Assembly (NCBI RefSeq): GCF_947623445.1
Contig: NC_135240.1
Span: 26,536,001 to 26,600,000 of the forward strand
DNA: 64,000 nucleotides
DNA from: Clavelina lepadiformis
Taxonomy: Eukaryota > Chordata > Ascidiacea > Aplousobranchia > Clavelinidae
Direction of reading: 5' to 3'
The translations under genes and the position numbers were made by a program. Below are positions 12,101 through 22,893 of the stretch, one piece after another. The notes beneath the pieces were generated by a model. That model was not told the origin of the DNA and did not search any database. It saw only the letters and a list, made by a program, of their open reading frames with translations. The stretch's first letter is position 1. Each line of letters starts with the position of its first letter.

Positions 12101-14958
12101 ACAGTGTCACCATCAATACAAATGAGACAGCACAACAACATAATTGAATCTGTTAATGATCTTACTACTTGAGGCTGTTTTTAACGTTTTGAAGTTTGTT
12201 TGGATGAATGATAATGATATGCGATAGGTTCACTTGGTGAGATTAAGTAAAAAAAAATTTAAGATGGGATTCTATCGATGCTTGCCCACATTTGCAGACG
12301 AAATTTAAGATAACGACAAAATATTACAAGAAAAACCACATACCATCATAAGATATTGTTCAATAACACCGAAAGTTCGTCTCAATAAATCTTGTGCAAG
12401 TTCATACGCCGACGGATTCATCTTTCGAGTTTTCTCGAGCAAACACTCCAGGATAATGTCAAGGACAGACTGAGGGACTGAACCACTGTCAGTGATGGCA
12501 AATCCCATTATATCGAGCATGTGGGACTTCAGCTGCTTGTCATGGCCTGAACTGTGAAGTATATGAAAGCAGAAAATGAAAAGTGGTGCGTGTGCTTATT
12601 GGTCAGCCTTTGCTACTTTCCGATATCAACAGCGATAATAACGCAATGTTCAAGATCTATTTCAATACTTGTCGAGAATTGATCAACTGTGATCAAGTTA
12701 ATCATCAGTATTCTGTCATTGTAAAACAGCAGAGTACAAACACGACTTACTTTACTATGCTGAAAAATGATCGAAACAACGAGCAAAAAATATCTCCCGC
12801 TGCGTTTGAGTCGTCCAGGTCGATGCAGATGTTGTAGGATTTTATAGTGGCAACATTCTCCAAGATATGGTAGGCCTTTGCAAACAATGGTCCCTTTGGA
12901 TCTCTGAGTTGCTTCAGTTGCTCGGTTAAAAACATGAAGATCTCCTAAACAGTTAATTTATTTTGGTTCATCTACCAGTGTACTAATAGAATATGTTGCA
13001 TACAATGCATTTTATATATGAAGCTGAACTAACTAATAACAAACCTTGTCTAGCCATCAAAGGCAAATTAAACTGATTATATTACAAAATTTATAGCTTA
13101 GGCTATACAGTGAGAGTTGGTGGCTTGAAAATAAAGAGACCAGTTAAATAACTTTATACAAAGCCAATAAAAGTTGTGGCTAATAATGATACTCTAAATG
13201 AGGTTGGGTGATAATAAATGTATTGTAGAGATAAACCTTTCAGCTTAGCCACATATATTAATGGTATTAAAACTGTTCCACCATTTAAAATTTATATTTC
13301 ATCTAAATTATATATAATTATGAGTCAGTCATCCAGGTAACGGATTGTTAAACATAAGAAGTTTAGAAACTGCAAATCTATAGCAGACATGTCATGCACA
13401 GTTTTTAAGTAAAAAGCAACAATTGATTGTAGATCGATCAATCTACAATGGACATATATTGGTACATCACTTAATCAAATGAATCCGATTGGGTAGCGCG
13501 GTGGTTTTTAACTTTTTTATCCCTGGGGAACTCATTGCTGCTCTCTAAGCAAGCCCCTGGTGTTTTTTAATTTAAGCTAAATAGAAACTTATAATATAAA
13601 AATTATATAGTTTCCAGATCCATTACTGATTGTAACGCCTATCAGATAATGATAAAACAATTAACACAATGTGTGGCCAGTAAAGTGTAAATTAAGTTGA
13701 ATAATTATAGGGCATATAAACATTCGATACAAGATTAATGTTTTTCAATGTGTCATTAAACCTACAATTAAAAGGTTCCTGTTTACCGTAAGAATTTCCT
13801 TTAAAAACCCCCAGTAATTAAGTGATCCAGTGTAATCAAGTAAGGGCCGGACCACACTTTCACAATAACAGGTCAAGCTACTGATTACACGGGGGAAGCC
13901 CCTGCTATTTTAAATGCTAAGAACAACTTTTTCAGGATCAGGACTCCAGCTCTAGCATTGATATGATGGCCAGTCACTATATTATGGGGATGAGTTATGA
14001 ATATTTGTTTAATTTCATTTTCATAGTGCAGTAATAAGTGCAGCTTGCGCATCAGAACTGAGAAAGCCCTTCCAAGTCACAGTTAACCAAACTTTCAAAC
14101 AAACTTCTTCCAGCGTTTGTTCTTTACATGCATATTAAAAGGCATTTACCAGGACCAGTAAAGATATTTTAAGTTACCCAAAATTTTGAATATAATGAAC
14201 GTCAAGAAAATGAGCTTGCTCTGTACAGAATATATGTATTGAGGGGTTTAAACTTTTTCAAATACATGTATGGGTAATGTATAAGAATCAGGTGTGTTAA
14301 CAAATTCTACACATATGTTTTATAAATACAAAAAACTTTTCTCCCAGGTAAATACTGCATCAACTTATACTAGTAGTTGGTTCGTATCAGCACAGACAGC
14401 CGGTATATACTAGCAAGGGAATGTAAACCTTAATTTTCTCTCCGGATCGAAAAGGATTTTCGGGAGCGTGAAGGCGAAAAACATCAGCCAAGATGCAGCC
14501 GATGTGGATGCGACAATTGTCATCTTTGATCTCCTTGAGGAACTCATCTTGCACGATGTAATTACAGAACGGAAGATAAATCCTCTTCATCTCTTCCTCA
14601 TCTTGTTCAAGTTGAGAAAAAAATTTGCAACATTTCTGCAAAAACAACGAGAAGACAGGTTGAAACAATCTGTGTAACATGTCTTGCAATTTCATGTTTG
14701 TAAAAATTGTGTTATATATATGTACGTATAATGTTAAAATGTGACATCTTTGGTATATACATGATCACTCCAGTGAAACAATAAGTCTACAAATGCCGAC
14801 TTCAACACCATATTGTATACACAAATAACTATTAAAACACAAGATTATGTATATTATACCTTTAATGCCTTCACTAATTCAGCGGGATTCATATCTGATG
14901 AAACATCTTTGACGCCGGGTGGAAACTCTATGTCCCCGAGCTCTGTAGTACTATCCAT
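142..14958 (-). CDS. PDS5: Sister chromatid cohesion protein PDS5, 5' 24 exons (3' end outside window)
   Basis: PDS5 is a HEAT-repeat protein that binds nuclear cohesin and controls its loading, release and acetylation. Exons, 5' to 3': 14958-14860, 14635-14429, 12941-12751, 12551-12344, 12060-11920, 11821-11684, 11478-11251, 10995-10844, 10763-10650, 10552-10471, 10406-10215, 5692-5574, 5404-5305, 4908-4745, 4646-4532, 4238-4083, 3907-3806, 2148-2008, 1865-1746, 1558-1451, 1376-1280, 1040-926, 621-489, 270-142. All have GT-AG borders, consistent phases and no internal stops, giving about 1117 residues. Family landmarks in order: FPPGVKD near the start, ILADVFRLHAPENPF, IKSYNICIDLDD, LPQLELKLR, LWNCFLGRFNDI, KSGTPSQVKHAIYC, GSTLRLLQHML, MPEYMLPYLIYLLANDPDF. 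The start Met matches the expected short N-terminus. The C-terminal tail lies beyond the left edge. The 4.5 kb intron between exons 11 and 12 hosts an opposite-strand gene. Family identity is very secure; individual splice sites are hand-called. Confidence 0.95.
3029..3146 (-). rRNA. 5S ribosomal RNA gene copy
   Basis: The reverse complement reads as a full-length eukaryotic 5S rRNA of about 118 nt, starting GCCTACGACCATACCAC and ending in GGGTGTTGTAGGC. The internal control region is intact: AAGTTAAGCAACGTCGGGC, then GGTTAGTACTTGGATGGG and GACCGCCTGGGAATACC. The terminal stem pairs GCCTAC with GTAGGC, and a TTTT run for Pol III termination follows directly. It is a single copy on the same strand as PDS5, inside the intron between exons 17 and 18. 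The box regions look undamaged, so it may be active, but a dispersed retro-copy cannot be excluded. Confidence 0.93.
4995..5150. repeat. Probable decayed hAT-like fragment in a PDS5 intron
   Basis: The stretch begins CAGTGATTCTCAGCC, resembling the CAGTGGTTCTCAA start common to hAT elements, and contains GGATCCCTAGC and a later GACCACCCTTGGGGGTC. No target duplication or second terminus is clear. Assignment rests on termini-like motifs only. Confidence 0.35.
5693..6487. other. PDS5 intron sequence upstream of the nested gene
   Basis: About 0.8 kb of AT-rich sequence between PDS5 exon 12 and the start codon of the opposite-strand nested gene. It must hold that gene's promoter and 5' UTR. I see no TATA box or repeat I would defend. 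A purine-rich run (near 6121-6170 and 6458-6487) precedes the start codon. Confidence 0.5.
6488..9223 (+). CDS. Predicted 618-aa protein with two C-terminal Death-fold domains, nested in a PDS5 intron
   Basis: Six exons join in one frame: 6488-7299, 7450-7615, 7894-8029, 8144-8449, 8687-8825, 8926-9223. Exon 1 (residues 1-270) is polar and unrecognised, with a Lys/Ser/Pro-rich middle. Exons 2 and 3 continue a region I cannot assign. Exon 4 (about residues 372-473) and exon 6 (about 520-618) each look like a Death-fold helical bundle: a Trp-rich first helix (ETEWLWKALL; LSQRWSEQDGW), a middle helix with LLWKED or LKLWRMRH, and a closing QLYQIGIPVPVMSFLW or LQGMNLSVPVYDFLW. The shared [IL]xVPVxxFLW endings suggest an internal duplication. 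Death domains are protein-interaction modules in apoptotic and immune signalling; a ZU5/UPA-like N-terminus is possible but unproven. The exon 4 donor (GTGGGA) is weak. It lies wholly within the PDS5 intron, on the opposite strand. Gene confidence is good; domain identity is moderate. Confidence 0.75.
7752..7787. repeat. Short perfect inverted repeat in intron 2 of the nested gene
   Basis: CCTCAACAA and TTGTTGAGG form 9-bp arms around an 18-bp AT-rich loop. It could be a hairpin or a tiny transposon relic; no function is visible. Confidence 0.5.
9224..10214. other. 3' flank of nested gene and remaining PDS5 intron
   Basis: About 1 kb with no ORF of interest. It holds the 3' UTR of the nested gene (an ATTAAA lies near 9276) and an AT-rich TATA-type stretch at about 9605-9630. 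Nothing else is recognised. Confidence 0.5.
12942..14428. other. PDS5 intron 2, with a possible hAT remnant
   Basis: This 1.5 kb intron carries no coding exon in the PDS5 frame. Around 13500-13560 it has GGTGGTTTTTAACTTTTTTATCCCTGGGGAACTC, similar to the ends of hAT elements. At 13426-13449 the arms ATTGTAGAT and ATCTACAAT form a perfect inverted repeat around 6 bp. The rest is AT-rich and featureless to me. Confidence 0.4.
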
Positions 14959-15565
14959 TTTAATGTGTGACTTATTTTTGGATTACGCTTCCCACTCGTC
15001 TTTAAGATGTACCAGCAGAATGTCTGAAGCTATCTTTTGCTTATATCGCTATTATTGTATATTGAGGTTGTCATATATTCTTGTAACTGGTATATACCTA
15101 GCATATTTTTACACCTATTGTCATGATGAAGAAATAACATTAACAAAAGCTTGCCATTTGATGTTTGTATATAGATATATATATACGTTTAATATAGGTT
15201 GTATCTATGTTATGTACATGCTAGACTAGAAAGTTTGCATGAATTTGCAAACGTTTGATTTTGAAACATGGCCAAAACATTCCACATAATATTGGTGGCT
15301 CGCAACTTATTCATTTGACAAATTTTTATCCGCACATATTTACAGAAAACTTTCTGCCTATGCGCTATTTCATACCTAGTCTCTAAAGTATACAGAATAC
15401 ATAACTAAGATACATATAATGTAAATCAAAGTTCATCCCACTTCTTTGTCTGAGCGTGTTAATCTTGAATGTAAGCAATCATTTTAATGTCATTGTAGTT
15501 ATTTAGTTATCAACTACATTTGTGGGCAGATTCTCTTCACCTAAGCTGTTACTTTGGCAACAATA
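14959..15565. other. 5' flank of PDS5
   Basis: About 600 bases upstream of the PDS5 start codon, which must contain its promoter and 5' UTR. AT-rich with short TATA runs near 15170-15190. I see no TATA box, CpG cluster or repeat that can be supported. Confidence 0.45.
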
Positions 15566-15573
15566 GTCTAGCC

Positions 15574-15879
15574 CAGCGTGGTCCAACTTCTTTTCATCGC
15601 GGGCCAAAATCAAAAAATTTTTTTATCTTGCGGGCCAATGTTTTTAAATTAGAACTGAAGAAATGTGAAATTAGGACTGAAGAACAATGTGACATTGATA
15701 TTAGAACTGAAATTAGAATAGTTCAAAATTTAGCTATTAAATGCTGATCAATGTGACATCTGCGGTCGAGGTTCTTCCTCGACAATAGCGACTATCAAAG
15801 CTGACTATCAGTTCGCGGGCCAAAAAATCGGTGCTCGCGGGCCAACTTTGGCCCGCGGGCCTGCAGTTGGACCACGCTG
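15574..15879. mobile_element. Non-autonomous hAT MITE, 306 bp, with target-site duplication
   Basis: The ends are perfect inverted repeats, CAGCGTGGTCCAACT on the left and AGTTGGACCACGCTG on the right, beginning with the CAG typical of hAT transposons. The 8-bp sequence GTCTAGCC directly flanks both ends (15566-15573 and 15880-15887), as expected for hAT insertion. Several internal GCGGGCCAA motifs sit near the termini and could be transposase-binding repeats. There is no transposase ORF. Confidence 0.92.
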
Positions 15880-15887
15880 GTCTAGCC

Positions 15888-18294
15888 CAAAGGCAGAATG
15901 GACTGAAGAGTCTTTAAATTCACACCAAACTGTATATGCCAAAGTCTGAAAGTGTGGCTTAGCTAAAATATCAGGAGATTCTTTGATATGTATAGTACTC
16001 CAAATTTAAAACAATCAACAAACAAGATAAAACCAGTTGTTTGATTGCTAATTGACATGGTAAGTAGCAACTAAACAAAAACCTGAGGCCAGGGGCATGC
16101 CAAAACTTGTGTCAGCGTGCACAATTATTTGCCAAAAACAGCTACACTTTCCAGTTTTGTCTGCATTCTGTTTATTTTACAAATTTACTGAGCAGGAATT
16201 GTTAATATAGGCTATAGAAGGACCAGTAACATTTGGCAGTCTTGAATACGACAAGTGTGACATGGCATGCAAGCACACATAAGACTCATCAACGTGCGTG
16301 CCAATCCAGAGTCTGAGAGTGGGATCGACATAATTCGTCCATTAAAAATTTACACTCAAGCAAATAATGTTACATCAAAATTGTTTACTTAAAGAATCTG
16401 CTGATTTAAAACTATAAAAATTACCATGTAGCCTATGTACGTTGAAAATTTACATTAAAATTTAGCAGTGTAAAAATTGCACTTGATCCATTCAAAGTTT
16501 TTGGTGGAAAGGCCCTAGGTTCCAGTCTGAATATCCAAGTGTGTGGGACCTGCACGCACGAGATTAATCAACGTGTACGCAGAATTTTTTATCTTCACGC
16601 TGATTTATTTTAAACAAAGAAAAGCTGGTTGTTTGAACTTTGAACGATAATTTATAATAATTATACAAAGAAAACTGGTTGTTTAAACAACAATTTTTAA
16701 AAAATAAACAAAGAATTGTGGTTCAGTGCATGCCATCACGCCAAAATTAGCGTCTTTCCAATTCTCCTTGAATTGCTCTGCTTTTCAGTCAGAGTCAGTA
16801 TAGAATGAACTAACCAAGTAATGTTCGTTGCTTGCATTAGTGGCATAAACATCGATTTATGACAAATACAAAGAATTAAGGCTTTACGGTACTGTGCCAA
16901 GCATAACGCCATAACTTTTTCAACCCACGATTTCTGGTCGAAGACTGCCATACTTTCCAGTTTGCCGGTCGGGATTATTACGATAGCTTAAATTGAAATG
17001 CAGTGTAGGCTACTGAGTGCCGGTATAGACCTAGACAGTTTAGCAGTTGACGGTACCGTAATTCGAAAATCGAACTTACGTAGCCTTGCCAAGCCATTTT
17101 TCGGTCGTAACATTTCAGAAACAGACATATGATATCTGGTGATCATTTTTCGTTTACCAAACTGTACAATGGTCACAATAAACGAAAGCAGCTCCCAGTT
17201 CCAGCAGCAAGGTCTACAACGCAACAAAAAAATCACAAGCAAATAATGGCGCACTTCTGATTTGTTGGCGCCCAGTTTGTGAGACCAAGAGAGAATTTTT
17301 TTTTTTTTTAAATTTTATTTGGTGTTGTTTTAGAGATAGAATAGACTATAGCCTTTGTCACAGTTATCGCTAAATGGTAAAAGAGCATTTTAACCTAATT
17401 ACAGAAAAAAACGTTTATCTCATGTCTTTCTTTTTTCGTCTTTCGTTTTTTGTTGTGTTGTCTTTCAAACGATACACACAGTTATAGAAGCTCTTCAGTA
17501 ATATTTTTTCCAAAAAATCAAGTTTGTCTATGTTTTAACACATTTTGTTTTCTTTCAATAAAACTTAAACGATGTCTTTCAGTTAGCCGTAGATAACCCA
17601 TAGAATTATTTACGTTCGTCTACTCTACGGCGTTTGGACTTATTTCGATATCTGGTGTCCATCGGTTTATCATCTATTCAATTAATTAATCTCTTTGTGA
17701 CGTGTTGCCCGGGTTCTTTGTCATGTGCTTACTGAAAAAAACATTTGGTCTATTTGTAGAAATAGACTACATCCACATCAGAGTCAACCGTGTGCGATAC
17801 TTTAATTTAACGCTGTTAGCTAAATCGTTCATCATTGCTGACGGCTATTCACCTACCAATACGGCGTCTGGGCGTCAATGGCGCTTTGGCGCGTGAATGT
17901 GCTTTCATTAAAAGTCCAAGAGTACTACCACAAATGCAGCGTATGCTTTGAGTAAAACGTTTTGAGGACCAGAGTTCACATTCCTAATTTTGACGTAGTG
18001 GTTTATTTCCACAAACTCATTCAAAATAGGCCGGAATTTAGCATATTTCACGTGCCTATAGCTTAATTTAGTATATAGTCCACAATAGTAGCGTTTCATT
18101 TGACATTATAGCTTACCATCATTTTTAGTTTGCAAAGATAATCTTGCCAACTTGTAGCAAATTAAAACATTTAATCTGGCCGCAAGATGACACTAGTGCG
18201 CAATCGGTAGAGAGCACACGGAATAACCGTGTGGAGAAGGCGTATTGGTATTGTAATATTTTATGGTACTAGAGTTTAGACTCTAAACTTTAGA
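15888..18294. other. Intergenic, no gene supported
   Basis: AT-rich sequence with short ORFs on both strands that lack family features or splice-supported extensions. Near 16615-16715 a unit containing AAAGCTGGTTGTTTGAAC recurs as AAAACTGGTTGTTTAAAC about 60 bp apart, a small local duplication. A T-run lies at about 17297-17308. Confidence 0.45.
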
Positions 18295-18302
18295 GTCTAG
18301 AC

Positions 18303-18800
18303 CAGGGGTGAAGCACCTATTTCCTGTCGCGGTCCACTTTGTCATTTACAGCTGAGTAAGCCGGGTGCACGGCTTTTTGGTCATACTATGGAATCTTGCT
18401 CGCCTGTAATCTAACCTGTAACATTTTACATAATAATTAGCATTCAAGCGCAAACCGCTTCATTCGGCAGGTTTTTATCTGCTCCCCCGGGTGCAAAAAA
18501 TACATCGGGTGAATGTGGAAATCTATTGAAGACATACTGCTGCGACTCAATCGTACTATCAGCTTTTGATATCGCATTGCGCCAAGATTAGAAACAGATG
18601 AAAGAAAGTTTAAAACTGCTGGTATCGCCAGAATGCTTCGCCATGCAAGAGCGATTGTCCAACCGATTTGCGGGCCGGACAAAATTCTTTTCTGGGCCGC
18701 ATGTTCGTCACTTCCGTTCTTGACTAACAGGAACACCGAGTAATGAGAAGATTTCTCGACAGTACTCGGTGTAATTTGGAAAAAGTTCTTGACCACGATT
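18303..18800. mobile_element. Left end and body of a degenerate hAT-like element
   Basis: CAGGGGTGAAGCACC starts immediately after GTCTAGAC, a target like that of the neighbouring MITE. Internal text includes GCGGGCCGGACAAAATTC and TCTGGGCCGC, which recur as sequence style in non-autonomous hAT elements. I could not find the matching right terminus or second target copy, so the end coordinate is approximate. Confidence 0.5.
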
Positions 18801-21800
18801 ACTTACAATCGTAAACGCCAGACCAAAGCAACCGCATGTCACGACGAATCCGAGTTAGACTGAACATGGCTGAGTTGTCTTGAAGTAGACAGATTGCTGT
18901 CAAATGACGATGAAAGCGACTTACAAGCCAAAAGACGCTCTGGTAAAACTGCAGCGTTCCAAACATTGCAAAAACATTGATTTCTTGAATTGTGACGTGT
19001 TTTCGAGATTGCAGTACCGCAGGATTGTTTCTATCAAAGGAAAACGAAAAGAATTTTTAAAAAGAAATAGTAGAGATCGGAATATGAATATGAATGAATA
19101 TGAATATATGAATATTCAGGCCAATTTAAACTCATTTCAGTAATCAAATCATCACCTTATTCCTGCAAAAGCTATTGTCAATATGACCATACTTTATAGG
19201 ACGTATTTATCATAAAAAACATTGAGTTGTGGCTTTTACTACTAAGCTTCTATAGCATTTGGTTTCTAACTTTGTTGGTTGAAACAAAAATCTTATATAA
19301 AATTCTTGAAGCGTTTATCAGGACGTGAACCAGTTTCAAAGCGAAATTTATTGAAAGAAGACAAATAAGTTGTTTTTACGTAAGAAACGTTTCTCATTTT
19401 TGAATACCGGTATACTTGCCACTTTTGATTATAATCATTCAACTTTTAAAATGTCGCGGTTAAAACCGGCACAACAAACAACCGACTGCGCTTTCCTCAA
19501 AAAGAACTCTGCATTTCCCCATGGAAGAGTTAAGTGTAGTTTAATCGTAACCTGCGGCGCTCTGTAAGCACTGATATATCCTACTGCACATATGTTCATG
19601 ATTGGTGCTTTCTACCTTTCGTGATATGAAATAAACCATCAATTTTCTATGCTTATATCTTTAGTTTTATGTTGATGCATACAGTTTGTGAGTTGGAGAC
19701 ACCAAAGGCATTGCCACATCAATTAATCCAGAAACTCGCGTCATTACCGCCCAAACGTATGAAGGTTTAAAGTTAAACTGTAAAGGCTATAAACGTGAGG
19801 GAAGGAACTTTAGCCTTGGCTAGGCTGGAGTTTGGTTTACGCCACCAGTATCCGGACTATCTGATACCTTTCATTGTTACGGTTTTTATGTTTGTACAAA
19901 TGAGACAGTTGTGCGTAAAAAGCGCTGGTGAGTTTCTGGTCAACGCTTTGGTTATTTGTCGACTTTACTTTCATTTCTAAAAAGCGGTACCGGTGCAGTA
20001 GATGATGATCAAGCTCAATACTCAGTTGTATTGAGCTGGTTGTCTAACACTTTCTCGCAGAAAACAATTTCAGACGTAACAACCTCATGACGTGTTTATT
20101 GACTGATTTATTAAGTTGCCAAATTGAAAGACGAGTACAGAGCAGCAGAGAGAGAACAGAACTTTGTCAATCTCACTCTCAGATAACGTGCTTATGCACA
20201 GGTAGCCTACATACTGTATAGGCGAGACGACAACACTTCTACGCAATTCTCGCACATGACACGACAGCACACAAGTGAAACAATGGGGTATTAGGACGAT
20301 ATTTTTGTTAAAATTTGCCGGTGACAGTTGGGGAAAATATGCTCAATCCGCTGGAGTCCCGGCCAAAAGCCTTGGGAATCGGTTTAAGTAAAGAAATAAC
20401 CCACACAGGAAAGAGATACCAAGGAGTTCTTTGTGTATAAGCAATACATTAATACAACGATGCATAAATGCGCCCGACGTAGTAATAAATAAGGAATCGT
20501 CATTAATGATTAATCTGTAAGCGCTGGAAGTTACAAAATTCTTTGCACGAGTTGACTTGAATGAATCCTCGCCGCTCGAGTCCTGGCATAAAATTTTCAT
20601 CTTTGTACAAGTCGTTCATACCTTGCTCAAATATATTTTATCAGTACCGAGCCAGAGAACCTGGTTGGCGTAATTACGAGCAAGGCACTGTAACTACTTA
20701 GCTACCCTGCCAACCTTTTTGTGTCTAAGCTTATCTTTCGTATCACAGGCTAGCAGCGGGGACTTTTTATGACGCAAAACGAAGTTTTATGAACTTAAAG
20801 ACAAACAGAGAAACAATTGAGTAAATGTATCGTCAAACTAGTTGTACATGTAAGCAGTTTAGATAAAGAGCATTAACATGATTATGCGATTACTTATGCT
20901 CAAAACATTTCGGTAAATGTTCGCCCGTAATACAAAACTCACTGCTATTACACCATATTCAACCTGCGTTTTGGTATAACTCCCCAAGGCATGTTAAACA
21001 CCAGCAAGAATAATACGAGATATCATGAAGTTTGCCACTACGCGATAAATAGCGTATTTTATTCGTTTGTAAGTTCCGTCTTGTGAAGTTTTCTATATTT
21101 CCATTTTTCGGCTTACACACATGCAAGGGCGACTTACATTTTTTTGTTATCTAAACGTACTTTTATTTGCGATTTTTGTTTTGTTGGCCACAGTACATCG
21201 AAAAAAAATGTCCTCCCTTTTTCTTACGTCTTTTGTATCATTGCGTTAGACGTTAGAGAATAGACGACTATATTGCCACGACTTACTCTACGGTTTCGTC
21301 CCAGCGGTCAACTGGACCATACAATCAGCGAAAAGTATAAAGGTGGCGTTTGAAACGAGGATAGTGAGATAGAATCTGGACGTACAGAAAGAGCCAACAT
21401 CGGAAACTCAGTGTAGTAATGATACAATTTCTTCTTTTTATTCATATGATAATCTTATGCGAGCTAAAATTTCGCTTTAGTTATTTTCCATTCTCGGTGT
21501 TTAGAATGCCATCCGCCAACGATATTGTGATGGCTGTTGTTAGAATGACTGAACTACACAATTAGACAGGTCATCGGTAATAGGCATTGGTTTTTGATAC
21601 AGCTACAAGGACACTAGAAAATGCATCTCTGTTGATCTGTGATGTCGTCTGAACGGGTCGCAGTATCTAACATCAAAAATACCAATTTCTAACGATAGGC
21701 CATAATTTGACTGCATTACATTGATCCTGCTTTGACGTGAGCATTAGGCTATGTTATACTTGTGCTGAGTCATGTTTTCTAGTATCGGAAAACGTGACAA

Positions 21801-22893
21801 TATGGAAAGGAAGGTGCCTTTGCTGCAAGCATGTGCAGGTACATTCTACAGTTTCGGAGAAAGTGCTAGTTATAAGACAGTGTGGCGGCGGCGCAAAGAA
21901 TGGAAGGAAATTTCATGACATTGGGTTCTAGTAATCCCAGTTGGTGTTTTTGTTTCTCTGATGACGAAGGCAGACGTTGTCACAAGGAAAAGGCAAAAGT
22001 TTTTATGACGGTTCCTCTGAAAGCAACAAGTGCTGTCCAGACTGACAAACTGATCAAACAGACACCGGTGTCATCCATCGAAACACACCAAGATTGGTAC
22101 ATTACATCAAGTGACGTCAGCATGAGGGTCTAGTCCAGTATAATTTAAATCAGGATTAAAACATTTACAAAGCGTAGAGGATCAATTGCGCCTTTAATGT
22201 GAGCATGTAGAAATTCTTCACCGGTGCTAATTTATTCTTAGCGGCATCATTATCTTTTGCATGCGAGATATAAGTCTATTTACTCAATTGCGCATGGCAC
22301 ATTAAACCAAACAGAACGGAATGTGTTGACAGGCAAAACGTCTTACAGCTTGCTTGGCCAATTGCTTGTTAGTGTGTGAGGTGTTCTAGTTCTTTTACAA
22401 TCTCTTACAAGGAATTCTCATAAGAATGAAAGCAGCGCAAAAAGTAGTTTTCCCAGTTTGATGAGTCGAAACATAAGCAGGTATGGTCTGTGGTGAGAGT
22501 CAAAACGTCTTCTGTAATTGCATATCAGATAAGAACATTAGCAATAAACATAATTGTTCACTCTACAAGCACCGAGTAAGTTTGAGGTCGAAGCGATGGT
22601 TGCCGAAGGCGTATCAGGTCTTTCAACCGCATCAAGAGTTGGCTTGTCTGTCTATACTGGTTCTATTTTTTTACACGTATCAAGTGTTGAATTTTTTTTA
22701 GTTTGTTTGAAAAAACATGACTGGTGTTATGCCATTCGACGCTTTACGCACGCGAAATTGTTGTTAAACCATTTAAGCATTAGGACTGAGTTCAATTAAC
22801 AAGCAGTACAATGGTTTTGACCTCACAAAAGTGCTCTTTTAGGTCATCTCTTATTTTGTGATTTTTCTATACAGGAAAGCAGAAGCAATTGTT
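18801..22893. other. Intergenic and probable 5' UTR/promoter region of the galactosyltransferase
   Basis: Four kilobases without a supported coding gene. Around 19079-19116 there is a short GAATAT-rich stretch. A splice acceptor-like TTTTTCTATACAG ends at 22874, just before the galactosyltransferase start codon, so an untranslated first exon probably lies upstream in this region; I could not locate it. Confidence 0.4.

Noticed and set aside
14813..15229. 138-codon plus-strand ORF
   Set aside because: It overlaps PDS5 exon 1 on the opposite strand, has a composition of AT-rich noncoding DNA (Tyr/Ile/Leu-rich) and shows no family features.
16736..17254. Two minus-strand ORFs that might be exons
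   Set aside because: No recognisable domain, no convincing linking splice sites, and no conserved motif.
18181..18270. tRNA-like A-box (GTGCGCAATCGGTAGAGAGC)
   Set aside because: No B-box, no cloverleaf and no acceptor stem pairing; not supportable as a tRNA or a tRNA-derived SINE.
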